Shown here: positions 7,258 through 14,737 of the stretch, in pieces
Numbering within the stretch: position 1 is the stretch's first letter
Layout of the letters: each line of letters starts with the position of its first letter
Assembly (NCBI GenBank): GCA_031363055.1
Contig: JANLTP010000085.1
Location: 1-17,935 of the forward strand
Source: JANLTP01 sp031363055
GTDB lineage: Bacteria > Pseudomonadota > Gammaproteobacteria > Burkholderiales > Burkholderiaceae_E
Direction of reading: 5' to 3'
DNA: 17,935 nt
Notes under the pieces: model-generated
Seen by the model: the letters and a program-made list of their open reading frames with translations, nothing else
Databases searched by the model: none
What the model was told of the DNA's origin: nothing
Made by a program: the position numbers and the translations under genes

Positions 7258-8358
7258 CTACAACCGTTGGCCAGACTGCTGGTCGAACAAATGCACCAGT
7301 TCCGGGTCCGGCCGTATCCGCAATATTTCTCCAGGCCTGACCGATACTCGCTCGCGAAACGCGCCAACCAAGGACTGCGAGCCGACCTTCATCAACACCT
7401 GTGTCTCCGAGCCAGTCGGCTCGATGACTTGCACGGTCGCGGCGATACCTTCGCCGCCAGTGCTCCCGCCAGTACTCCCGCCAGCATTCCAGCCAGTGCT
7501 GCCGTCAAGACTCAGATGTTCGGGACGCACGCCATAAACCGCAGGTCCCGGCCTGGGTCCTACACCCTTTGACGGCAGCGGCCACTCAGTTCCATCGTCG
7601 GTGCGAAAGACCTGACCATCAACTACGCCCTTTAAAAGGTTCATGGCAGGTGAACCAATAAAGCCTGCAACAAACAGATTCGCCGGCCGGTCATACAGCT
7701 CGAGCGGCGGTCCGGCTTGCTCAATATTTCCGCTGTTCATGACGACGATCTTGTCGGCCATCGTCATCGCCTCGATCTGATCGTGCGTGACATAAACGGT
7801 TGTTACCTTGAGTCGCTGGTGCAGCTCTTTGATTTCCGAGCGCATCTGCACGCGCAGCTTGGCATCTAGATTCGACAGCGGTTCATCAAACAGAAAAACT
7901 TGCGGATTGCGCACAATCGCACGACCCATCGCAACACGTTGCCGCTGGCCGCCCGACAGTTGACGCGGGTACCGCGCCAGCAGTTGCCCGAGACCGAGAA
8001 TTTTCGCTGACCGCTCGATGGCACTGTCCATCAGCGTCTTCGGCGCCTTCGCGAGTTTCAGCGAGAAGCCCATGTTCTCATAGACGGTCATATGCGGATA
8101 AAGCGCATAGTTCTGGAACACCATCGCGATATCCCGGTCCTTCGGCGGTACCGAATTGACGACGCGCCCCGAGATGGAAATCTCGCCCGAGGTAATGTTC
8201 TCGAGACCGGCCAACATCCGCAGCAACGTCGATTTTCCGCAACCGGAGGGGCCGACCAGCACGACGAATTCGCCATCAGCGATATCAACGCTAGCGCCAT
8301 GCAGCACTTCGACGGGGCCGAACGCCTTGCGGACGTTGCGGATCTCGACTGTCGCCAA
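7258..8358 (-). CDS. CUT1-type ABC importer ATPase (MalK/UgpC family)
   Basis: This is the cytoplasmic ATPase that powers the importer. The TTG at 8358 is chosen as start: a GGGGAGGGG tract ends four bases upstream, and the protein then begins ATVEIRNVRKAFG as family members do. A TTG at 8418 would add 20 unsupported residues. Of 366 residues, Walker A is at 36-44 (GPSGCGKST). The signature LSGGQRQR, Walker B VFLFDEPLSNLD and the H-loop VTHD follow in order. The C-terminal regulatory TOBE/MOP domain (from about 235) has an unusual insert, WNAGGSTGGSTGGEG, encoded by a 12-bp tandem repeat. The gene lies 112 bp downstream of the LuxR-type gene, with no terminator seen between them. Confidence 0.94.
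   Translation of the reverse strand: MATVEIRNVRKAFGPVEVLHGASVDIADGEFVVLVGPSGCGKSTLLRMLAGLENITSGEISISGRVVNSVPPKDRDIAMVFQNYALYPHMTVYENMGFSLKLAKAPKTLMDSAIERSAKILGLGQLLARYPRQLSGGQRQRVAMGRAIVRNPQVFLFDEPLSNLDAKLRVQMRSEIKELHQRLKVTTVYVTHDQIEAMTMADKIVVMNSGNIEQAGPPLELYDRPANLFVAGFIGSPAMNLLKGVVDGQVFRTDDGTEWPLPSKGVGPRPGPAVYGVRPEHLSLDGSTGWNAGGSTGGSTGGEGIAATVQVIEPTGSETQVLMKVGSQSLVGAFRERVSVRPGEILRIRPDPELVHLFDQQSGQRL
7457..7504. repeat. 12-bp tandem repeat inside the ATPase gene
   Basis: Four in-frame units (CCAGTGCTCCCG, CCAGTACTCCCG, CCAGCATTCCAG, CCAGTGCTGCCG) encode the Gly/Ser/Thr-rich insert in the C-terminal regulatory domain of the ATPase. Confidence 0.85.
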
Positions 8359-8470
8359 TCTTCCCCTCCCCTCGTGGCGGCTGAGCCGCCTGATTCTTGT
8401 ACGTGCGTTGTCCAGCAATCAACTGCAGCCTGGTCCCCAGTATTACCGCTGGAACTTTGGCTGTCAACGT

Positions 8471-9265
8471 TCAGACGGTAATCAGCCCGGCCCGCATCGC
8501 CTTGGCCACCGCATGCGCACGCGAAGTGGCATGAAGCTTGGCAATGATTTGTGCGACATGAAACTTCGCCGTGTGAGTCGATATTTCAAGCGCCAGGGCG
8601 ATCTCGCGATTCGCCAGTCCTTCGGTCATCTGGTAGAGGACCTGATGCTCGCGCGCCGTCAACGACTCGATGAATTCGCCTTTGGCCTTACCTTTGAGTT
8701 CATGATGCGGCGCTTGCGTTTGCAGAAACACGGATTCACGTTTCGGAAAAGGACTTCGTGTCACCAGGTTTGAACTGAAGCAGCATAATCCTGCCGCAGC
8801 GGCACGCACGGCGGCGGCTACTTGCTCGAAGTCGGCACTCTCGGACAACACGGAATGGCCGCTGGCCAGCAGGGCTTCGCAATCATCGCTGCGACTCGTC
8901 TCGCTTAACAAGAAGATCTGCGCGTACGGTACCGGGACAGAAGTCTCGGCCGCGTCTGTCATTTCGGTATCCTCGGTCAGTTCGTTACCGTCTGTCAGTT
9001 CGTTACCATCTGTCAGTTCGTTACCATCTGACGCGGCTGGCGATTCCAAGCTCCAGCCAGAATCCATCACCGATAACACGACATCGATCGGCGAGCCGAG
9101 AATCGAGCGAAGTGCCGACACGCTAGCCGCCTGGGCTACGATGTCCAGGTCATGCACGCTCGACAAGCCGGCGCGAAGGCCGGCCAAGGCCAACGGCGAT
9201 CGGGCGACCAGCGCCAGTGCGAGCCGTGCTGACAAATCGTCTGGAGGTGGCAGAATGCCCAGCAC
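8471..9265 (-). CDS. LuxR/NarL-family transcriptional regulator with degenerate receiver domain
   Basis: The C-terminal 65 residues are a clear LuxR/GerE DNA-binding domain (ESLTAREHQVLYQMTEGLAN, then REIALALEISTHTAKFHVAQ). The N-terminal 160 residues resemble a response-regulator receiver in pattern (LALVARSPLALAGLRAGLSS). The strand where phosphoacceptor Asp is expected reads IDVVLSVMD, with Val near residue 66 at the Asp position, so normal phosphorelay control is doubtful. A repeated DGNELT linker (residues 80-97) interrupts the receiver. GTG 9265 is chosen as start because GAGG lies five bases upstream and it falls ten bases after the stop of the HtrA-like gene. The open frame runs back to 9343, but that part overlaps the protease gene. 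It probably regulates this operon; its signal is unknown. Confidence 0.83.
   Translation of the reverse strand: MLGILPPPDDLSARLALALVARSPLALAGLRAGLSSVHDLDIVAQAASVSALRSILGSPIDVVLSVMDSGWSLESPAASDGNELTDGNELTDGNELTEDTEMTDAAETSVPVPYAQIFLLSETSRSDDCEALLASGHSVLSESADFEQVAAAVRAAAAGLCCFSSNLVTRSPFPKRESVFLQTQAPHHELKGKAKGEFIESLTAREHQVLYQMTEGLANREIALALEISTHTAKFHVAQIIAKLHATSRAHAVAKAMRAGLITV
8958..9029. repeat. 18-bp tandem repeat inside the LuxR-type gene
   Basis: There are three near-identical units of GTCAGTTCGTTACCRTCT (8976-8993, 8994-9011, 9012-9029) and a diverged fourth (8958-8975). Read on the minus strand they give the acidic hexapeptide DGNELT three times, followed by EDTEMT. The period keeps the reading frame. 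Confidence 0.92.
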
Positions 9266-9275
9266 ATTCGCCTCG

Positions 9276-10241
9276 TCAGCAGCGTCTGCTTGAAGTCGGC
9301 CAGGGCGCCACCGTGATCGCGATCTGCTGCCCCACGCCGCCACGGATCAGATCGAAGGTAACCGTCTCACCGACATGGCTCGCCAACGCCATGCGCATGG
9401 CCGACAAGCTGCCCAGCTTGTGCCCGCCAACGGCCACCAGAATATCGCCAATCAGAACACCGGCCGTTTGTGCAGGACCGCGTTCTGCCAGCGCCGTCAC
9501 CAGCAGCGCTGTCTGTTCATTCGTATGTTCCTTCGTCTGTTCCCGCGTATCGCCATGATCCGCCGCCAATGGCAACGCAACAGGCTGCGCGCCGATGCCC
9601 AGATACGGCCGCGCGACATGGCCACGGGTCAGCAAAGAATCGACCACTCGCGAGATATTGGAAGCCGGAATGACCACACCGTAGCCGCGCGCCAACGCCG
9701 AACTGCCGATACCGACCACCTTGCCGTGCGTATCAACGATCGCCGCGCCGGATTGGCCGCCATACAAGCCGCCATCCAGCCGAATCTGGCGATCGAGTTG
9801 ACCGCCCTGCCAAGTCTGCCAGCTACCCGATGCGCGGTTGACCATGCCGTAACTCGCAGTTACGTCGCCACTGGCGGAGCGGCCGACGGCAATGACCAGA
9901 TGGCCCGCTCGCAAGCTGGTCGCATCGCCGAGTTCAGCGGCCGCGTCCGGTGCTTTGGCCAGACGGAACACGGCCAGATCGGTGCTGCTGTCGACGCCGA
10001 TCAAGGCAGCACTCTGCAGTTGCCCGGCCGCATCGATCATCGAAATTTCGTTCGGCGCGCGCCGGAAAGGGTGCGCCGTCGTGACCAGAATGTCGTCGCG
10101 CCACAGAACCGCTGATGCAATCGTGTGACCGCCTCGCCCGGGTACGGCATAGATCCAATCGCCGACGCGTTCGACTATCGAGGCAAGATCTGCGGACAAT
10201 GTATGAAGCGAGTCAAGAGGCGGATGTGATTGTTTGTTCAT
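9276..10241 (-). CDS. HtrA-like S1C serine protease with PDZ domain, no signal peptide
   Basis: The product has 321 residues. A trypsin-like domain occupies about 20-200 and one PDZ domain about 215-315 (YLGIGAQPV, then GPAQTAGVLIGDILVAVGG). The catalytic triad can be placed at H57 (LVTTAHP), D88 (SSTDLAVF) and S164 (GGQSGAA), so activity is possible, although the Ser motif differs from the usual GNSGGP. The N-terminus (MNKQSHPPLDSLHTLSADLA) has neither a hydrophobic signal nor a membrane anchor, whereas HtrA/Deg proteins are normally periplasmic. A 12-bp repeat gives the charged linker REQTKEHTNEQT before the PDZ strand. The ten-base gap to the LuxR-type gene suggests co-translation and a functional pair, perhaps a sensor and a regulator. 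It is the first gene of the minus-strand train. Confidence 0.88.
   Translation of the reverse strand: MNKQSHPPLDSLHTLSADLASIVERVGDWIYAVPGRGGHTIASAVLWRDDILVTTAHPFRRAPNEISMIDAAGQLQSAALIGVDSSTDLAVFRLAKAPDAAAELGDATSLRAGHLVIAVGRSASGDVTASYGMVNRASGSWQTWQGGQLDRQIRLDGGLYGGQSGAAIVDTHGKVVGIGSSALARGYGVVIPASNISRVVDSLLTRGHVARPYLGIGAQPVALPLAADHGDTREQTKEHTNEQTALLVTALAERGPAQTAGVLIGDILVAVGGHKLGSLSAMRMALASHVGETVTFDLIRGGVGQQIAITVAPWPTSSRRC
9511..9546. repeat. 12-bp tandem repeat inside the HtrA-like gene
   Basis: The units GTCTGTTCATTC, GTATGTTCCTTC and GTCTGTTCCCGC keep frame and encode REQT-KEHT-NEQT in the linker within the PDZ region. Confidence 0.8.
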
Positions 10242-10252
10242 GATGTGTGAGC

Positions 10253-10274
10253 CTTTCCGTTGGGAGACGGAAAG
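10253..10274. promoter_or_regulatory. 8-bp inverted repeat upstream of the HtrA-like gene
   Basis: CTTTCCGT (10253-10260) and ACGGAAAG (10267-10274) are perfect arms around TGGGAG, starting 12 bp upstream of the HtrA-like start codon. It could be an operator or a leader hairpin masking the ribosome-binding site. The rest of the 238-bp divergent region (10242-10479) holds only short stems and no recognised riboswitch. Confidence 0.4.
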
Positions 10275-10425
10275 TTACCCTGGCGCGACTCGCTGCACAT
10301 CAGCCAAACGGCCGGGTCCGTAGGAGCACCTACCTGACCAGATGGGGAGGTAAGTATGAAATGCAAGAGCGGCCAATCACAAGGGCAGGCATACCGAAAG
10401 GGCGGGCAAACGCATGGCGGCGGTA

Positions 10426-10453
10426 TTGAATTAATCTCAGCTCAAAATATCGA
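10426..10453 (+). promoter_or_regulatory. Possible promoter for the tannase-family gene
   Basis: TTGAAT (10426-10431) and TATCGA (10448-10453) are separated by 16 bp, 26 bp upstream of the GTG start, in an AT-rich patch. The match to a sigma-70 promoter is weak. Confidence 0.25.
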
Positions 10454-10479
10454 GCAAAAAAGAAAACAGGAGACTCTCC

Positions 10480-11847
10480 GTGCCGATCCATGACTCTCGA
10501 GTGAATCGCGCAACTCGCGCAACTCGCGCCGGTCGCGCAGCTCGCGCCGATCAGGCTAGTCGCGTAGCACGTTTGGCGCTCACGCTGAGCCTGATCTCGG
10601 TCCTTGGTTCCTGTGTCACCGGCCCCGGAATTCCGAGCGCATCGAACGTTGATGATCCGGCAGCCTGCGCTGCGTTATCCGGTCCGACGCATTGCCTGGT
10701 TCGCGGTGCGATGGATGCGCGCGTTGGTGTCGATGGCAAGCCCTATGAGATTCGCTTCGAATTACGCTTGCCGAGCGCCTGGAGCGGCCGATTCTTCTAT
10801 CAGGGCGGTGGTGGTAACGACGGCATCGTCAACCTCGCGCTCGGTCGAAACGCCAGTTCGCTCGGCGATTATGGCGGCGCGTTGGCACGAGGCTTTGCGG
10901 TGGTGACAACCGATGCTGGCCATCAGTCTCCGAGCCCTGAATTCGGGCTCGATCCACAAGCGCGCGTCGATAACGCCTACCGCGCCCATGAACGTACCGC
11001 CAACACCGCCAAATCGATCATCGCGGCCGCCTGGGATACCCAGTTGTTCAACGCCATCGCTCCGACCGACGCCAGTGGTAATCGCATCCTGAGTCGAGCA
11101 TTCTCGAACGACGATCTGAACCTGGTCGTACGCTCGGTCTTGCAGGCCTGCGATGCCCAGGATGGTCTGATCGACGGCATGGTGCAGAACACTCGAGCCT
11201 GCCGGTTCGACCCGTCGGTGTTGCAATGTTCGGGCGAGAAATCGGCAAGTTGCCTGTCGTCACCGCAAGTAGACGCCTTGAAGAAAGCCTTCGCGGGCCC
11301 GAAAACCAGTCGCAGCCAGGACCTTTGTGTCGGCCAACCTTGGGACCCGGGAATTGCGACACCCTTCTGGCGCGCCTGGAAGCTGGGCACGGCAACGACT
11401 CCGAAGCCGAACTCGAACAACACGCTGCTGATGTCCGGTGCGCTCGGTTTTTATTTTGCGACGCCGCCCGATCCGAAGCTCGATACCCTGACTTTGAACT
11501 TCGATACGGATCCAGCCCGGCTTGAGGCGGTATCGCAGGTGTTCGACACCTATCGCGATGTCGACATGAACGCGTTCAGACAACGCGGTGGCAAGTTCAT
11601 GATCATCCATGGCACCGCTGACGGCATATTCTCATCGTCGGAATCAGTCGCGTACTTCGAGTCGATGGCGCAAAAACAGGGTGGCTTTGCATCGGTCGAT
11701 CCGAGGACTCGTCTAATTTCGCCTGTGTCAGTGCTCCTTGACCAACGCCCAGACTCGAGCCGGGGTGAACGGCATATCAAAGCTCTTGATCCCGAGCGGA
11801 CGCAGGGCATTGAGCATGGCGTTCGAGATCGCCGGCAAGGAACCTGA
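10480..11847 (+). pseudogene. Degenerate tannase/feruloyl-esterase-family alpha/beta-hydrolase lipoprotein
   Basis: The GTG at 10480 follows AGGAGA by six bases. The N-terminus has a 9-bp-repeat Arg/Ala segment, then a lipoprotein-like signal ending LGSC. Family landmarks are present: RFFYQGGGGNDG, AVVTTDAGHQ and FGLDPQARVDNAYRAHERTA. The sequence then jumps from AKSIIAA (178-184) to WDTQLFNAIAP, skipping the roughly 50 residues where homologues carry the G-C-S-x-G-G nucleophile. The catalytic Asp is retained (D381 in IIHGTADGIF). The frame then departs from homology at about 11718 and reads antisense through the 3' end of the convergent CoxL-like gene, so the catalytic-His C-terminus (GMxHC in relatives) is absent. 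An active esterase is therefore not expected. The open frame is otherwise undamaged, so a non-catalytic product could still be made. Confidence 0.8.
10507..10569. repeat. 9-bp tandem repeat at the start of the tannase-family gene
   Basis: Seven units begin with two exact CGCGCAACT copies, then CGCGCCGGT, CGCGCAGCT, CGCGCCGAT, CAGGCTAGT and CGCGTAGCA. They encode RAT-RAT-RAG-RAA-RAD-QAS-RVA immediately before the hydrophobic signal core, giving an unusually long positively charged n-region. Confidence 0.88.
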
Positions 11848-14091
11848 GCAACCGGACTCACCAACGCCCTTGGCGCCCAGCGCGTTGAGCGCGGTGGGTA
11901 CCGGGTGGTCATCCCAACGGATTCGATTCATCCAGCCGACACGAGGCATGACATAGTCCATGAAACTGCCAGTCAACAACTGGGCGGATGTTTCATCATA
12001 AATCGCATGCTCGCCAAATGCCTGGCCGACGCCTTGCATGACGCCGCCGTGTACTTGCCCGATCACAAGCTGACGCGAAATCACATTACCCAGATCGTCG
12101 ACAGCCGAGTAATCGGTCAGCTCGGTCACGCCGGTCTGACGATCGATCTCGATCTCGGCAATATGGCAGCCGTTCGGATAGGTGACGCCCGATAAAGAGT
12201 CGCCGTCGCAGTCGAGCGGATGTGGGCTGGCGCCAGCGACCCGACGCGCCAGCTCTGACACGCCGAGGCTGCGGTCACCGGCTCGAAACGCAGCATCTTG
12301 GAAAGTCACGTCGCTGGCCGCGACGCCCAGCGCTTGCGCCGCCAGCGGCACGGCCCGCTCGATCACGCGATCGACCAGCACCTTGAAGGCGCTACCGGCG
12401 CCGTACAGCGAGCGGGATCCACCGGTGCCGTTGCCAATCAGCATTTCCTTCGGGTCACTGGCGCGATAACGAACATCATCGAGCGCGATGCCGAGTCCGC
12501 GCGCGACGATTTCCGCGAATGAGGTCTCATGGCCCTGCCCCGACGGACCGGTGACGCCGAACAAACTGACCTTGCCGTCCTTGTCCCATCGACAGGAGAC
12601 CTGGTCCTTCGGCGCGCCGCCACCGCCCGAAGCTTCGAGATAACAAGCCACGCCAATGCCACGCAGCTTACCGCGCAGGGCCGAATCGGCGCGGCGCGCG
12701 GCGAACCCGTCATAGTCGGCGAGCTTGAGTGCCTTGTTCATGACGCCCTCAAAATCGCCGCAGTCGTAGACCGTCACATTCGCCGTCTGATACGGAAACG
12801 CGTCTTTGGGAATGAAGTTCTTGCGTCGTAGCGCGATCGGATCGAAGTCGTGCTCGGCGGCTGCTGCGTCGATCAGCGTTTCAATCGCAAACGCGATGTC
12901 GGGCCGACCAGCGCCGCGATAGGCCGACACCGGCACCGTGTTGGTAAAGGCGAGCTTCGAGCTCATGTACAAGGCCGGCACCCGATAGACACCACCCATG
13001 GTGACCGCGATGTTCTTGCTGCCGATGAATGAGCCCCAGTAGCAGGTGTAGGCGCCCAGATCGACGGTATCGTTGAATCGAATCGCAAGAATCCGGCCGT
13101 GTTCGTCGAGCGCGATCTCGCCGTCGAGCGTCAAGGCGCGGCCATGCCATTCACCGACGAACAGTTCACTGCGCGTCGCGGTCCATTTTGCCGGTCGGCC
13201 GAGCTTTTTAGCGGCGATCATGAGCAACACTTGCTCGGGGTACGTTCCGCCGCGCAAGCCGAACGAGCCGCCGACGTCTTGCGCGATCACTTCGATATCA
13301 GCGGCGGGCACGCCAGCGACACCGGCCAGCGAGGCACGCATGCCCAACATACCCTGGGTCGGCGTATAGACTCGGTAGTGCCCCGTCGCGGCGTCAAAAT
13401 CCACCAGACTGGCGCGCAATTCCATCGGTGCGCCCACCAGGCGCTGGCTGTGAATACAGTGACGAGTAGCATACCGTGCGACATCGAATCCGGCCTGCGC
13501 AGCCGCCGCATCACCAGCTTCGAACTCAAGTGACAAATTGCCGGGCACCCGCTCATGCAGTTGTACGGCATGCTCGGCAAAGGCCTGCGCGACCGAGGCA
13601 ACCGCTGGCAAATCGTCATAATCGATTTGTGCGAGCTCGGCCGCGTCTTGAGCGGCGCGAACCGATTCGGCGACGACCATCGCGATCGGTTGCCCGACGA
13701 ACAGCACCTTGCCATCGGCGAGCAAGGGCATACCGGCAATTTTCTGCGGTTGATTGTGCTTGTCGGTCAGGCTGGCGCCGGTGGGCACGGTCTTGGCGCC
13801 AGCGGCCTTGACGTCATCGATGGTCAATACCGTCAGAACGCCAAGCGCACTGCGCACGGCGGACACATCGAGCGAACGGATTCGCGCATGCGGCCGATCG
13901 GAACGAATGACGTGGGCATACACCTGGTTCGGCAAATTCCAGTCCGAGGTATATTTTCCATGGCCGGACACCAGACGCAGGTCTTCATGACGCGACGGCA
14001 TCAGCGACGGCTGGGTTGACGGCTGGAAAGCAGGCTGGGTTGCAGGCTGGGTTGCAGGCTTATTATCGAGACCTTGATCAACTGCGTTCAT
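11728..14091 (-). CDS. Molybdenum hydroxylase large subunit (form II CoxL / xanthine dehydrogenase family)
   Basis: This is the molybdopterin-cytosine-dinucleotide-binding catalytic subunit, 787 residues, normal for the family. The ATG at 14091 overlaps the small-subunit stop as ATGA, so the longer open frame from 14163 is rejected. The a/b hammerhead domain comes first (RLVSGHGKYTSDW, YAHVIRSDRPHARI). The active-site motif at 390-396 is AYRGAGR, the form II signature, not the AYxCSFR of true CO dehydrogenases. The catalytic Glu is E745 in KGVGESG. QDVGGSFGLRGG and GPSGQGHETSFAEI are cofactor-binding segments. Residues about 10-32 are a repeat (PATQPATQPAFQPSTQP) absent from typical relatives. 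The substrate, an aldehyde or N-heterocycle, is unknown. The 3' end overlaps the tannase-family frame by 120 bp. Confidence 0.93.
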   Translation of the reverse strand: MNAVDQGLDNKPATQPATQPAFQPSTQPSLMPSRHEDLRLVSGHGKYTSDWNLPNQVYAHVIRSDRPHARIRSLDVSAVRSALGVLTVLTIDDVKAAGAKTVPTGASLTDKHNQPQKIAGMPLLADGKVLFVGQPIAMVVAESVRAAQDAAELAQIDYDDLPAVASVAQAFAEHAVQLHERVPGNLSLEFEAGDAAAAQAGFDVARYATRHCIHSQRLVGAPMELRASLVDFDAATGHYRVYTPTQGMLGMRASLAGVAGVPAADIEVIAQDVGGSFGLRGGTYPEQVLLMIAAKKLGRPAKWTATRSELFVGEWHGRALTLDGEIALDEHGRILAIRFNDTVDLGAYTCYWGSFIGSKNIAVTMGGVYRVPALYMSSKLAFTNTVPVSAYRGAGRPDIAFAIETLIDAAAAEHDFDPIALRRKNFIPKDAFPYQTANVTVYDCGDFEGVMNKALKLADYDGFAARRADSALRGKLRGIGVACYLEASGGGGAPKDQVSCRWDKDGKVSLFGVTGPSGQGHETSFAEIVARGLGIALDDVRYRASDPKEMLIGNGTGGSRSLYGAGSAFKVLVDRVIERAVPLAAQALGVAASDVTFQDAAFRAGDRSLGVSELARRVAGASPHPLDCDGDSLSGVTYPNGCHIAEIEIDRQTGVTELTDYSAVDDLGNVISRQLVIGQVHGGVMQGVGQAFGEHAIYDETSAQLLTGSFMDYVMPRVGWMNRIRWDDHPVPTALNALGAKGVGESGCSGSLPAISNAMLNALRPLGIKSFDMPFTPARVWALVKEH
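13996..14061. repeat. 12-bp tandem repeat at the 5' end of the large-subunit gene
   Basis: Successive 12-base units on the plus strand are CGGCTGGGTTGA, CGGCTGGAAAGC, AGGCTGGGTTGC and AGGCTGGGTTGC, with partial units on either side. On the minus strand they encode the xTQP/xFQP repeats of the large-subunit N-terminus. Confidence 0.9.
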
Positions 14092-14684
14092 GCCGCACTC
14101 CTCATCAACTGCGCGGCCTGCTTGACTGCCGCAATAATGTTCACATAACCGGTACAGCGACACAGGTTACCAGCCAGCCCTTCCTCGATTTGCTGATCGT
14201 TCGGATCCGGATGGTGCTTGAGCAAATCGACCGTCGCCATGATCATGCCCGGCGTGCAAAAGCCGCATTGCAGGCCGTGACACATTGAGAATGCCTGCTG
14301 AACCGGATGCAACGACGCCATCGACGGCACCGCATTGCCGGTTGTGAAGTCGATCTGCGTGACCACCTCGCGTTTGCCAGTTGCGCCAACTGTGCCGCCG
14401 GCGCCATCGGAGCTTCCTGCGCTGCCCGCGCCCACACCCGCGAAACTGCCCGCCAGCCCTTCAATGGTGGTGACCGCACAACCATCGGCCTGCGCGGCCA
14501 GCATGCTGCACGATTTGATGGCCTCGCCATCGACGTGGACGGTACAGCAGCCACATTGGCTGGTGTCGCAGCCGACGTGGGTGCCGGTCAGGCCGAGTTG
14601 ATCGCGCAGCAGATCGACCAGCAAGGTTCGTGATTCGATCTCGGCGCTTCGGGCTTGCCCGTTGACGGTTAAGGTTACTTTCAT
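14088..14684 (-). CDS. Molybdenum hydroxylase [2Fe-2S] small subunit (CoxS-like)
   Basis: This iron-sulfur subunit relays electrons between the molybdenum and FAD subunits. It has 198 residues from ATG 14684, with AAGGA about nine bases upstream. The upstream extension to 14756 overlaps the medium-subunit gene and is rejected. The plant-ferredoxin-type cluster uses C39, C44, C47 and C59 (GCDTSQCGCC). The second cluster uses C140, C143, C175 and C177 (LQCGFCTPG, NLCRCTGY), so both clusters look intact. Between them, residues about 79-122 are a Gly/Ala/Ser-rich insert where relatives have only a few residues, making the protein longer than the usual 155-165. The stop overlaps the large-subunit start (ATGA), implying coupled translation. 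Confidence 0.94.
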   Translation of the reverse strand: MKVTLTVNGQARSAEIESRTLLVDLLRDQLGLTGTHVGCDTSQCGCCTVHVDGEAIKSCSMLAAQADGCAVTTIEGLAGSFAGVGAGSAGSSDGAGGTVGATGKREVVTQIDFTTGNAVPSMASLHPVQQAFSMCHGLQCGFCTPGMIMATVDLLKHHPDPNDQQIEEGLAGNLCRCTGYVNIIAAVKQAAQLMRSAA

Positions 14685-14737
14685 GGGTTCAGTTCCTTGA
14701 GGTTCATCAGCGTTGGCGTTGTCATCGGCATCGGAGC

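Noticed and set aside
9266..9343. Upstream extension of the LuxR-type gene to 9343
   Set aside because: It overlaps the HtrA-like coding region, is Arg/Gly-rich and non-homologous, while GTG 9265 has a good ribosome-binding site right after the protease stop.
10247..10429. 60-codon plus-strand frame in the HtrA-tannase divergent region
   Set aside because: No clear ribosome-binding site, no recognisable domain, and it overlaps the likely promoter region of the HtrA-like gene.
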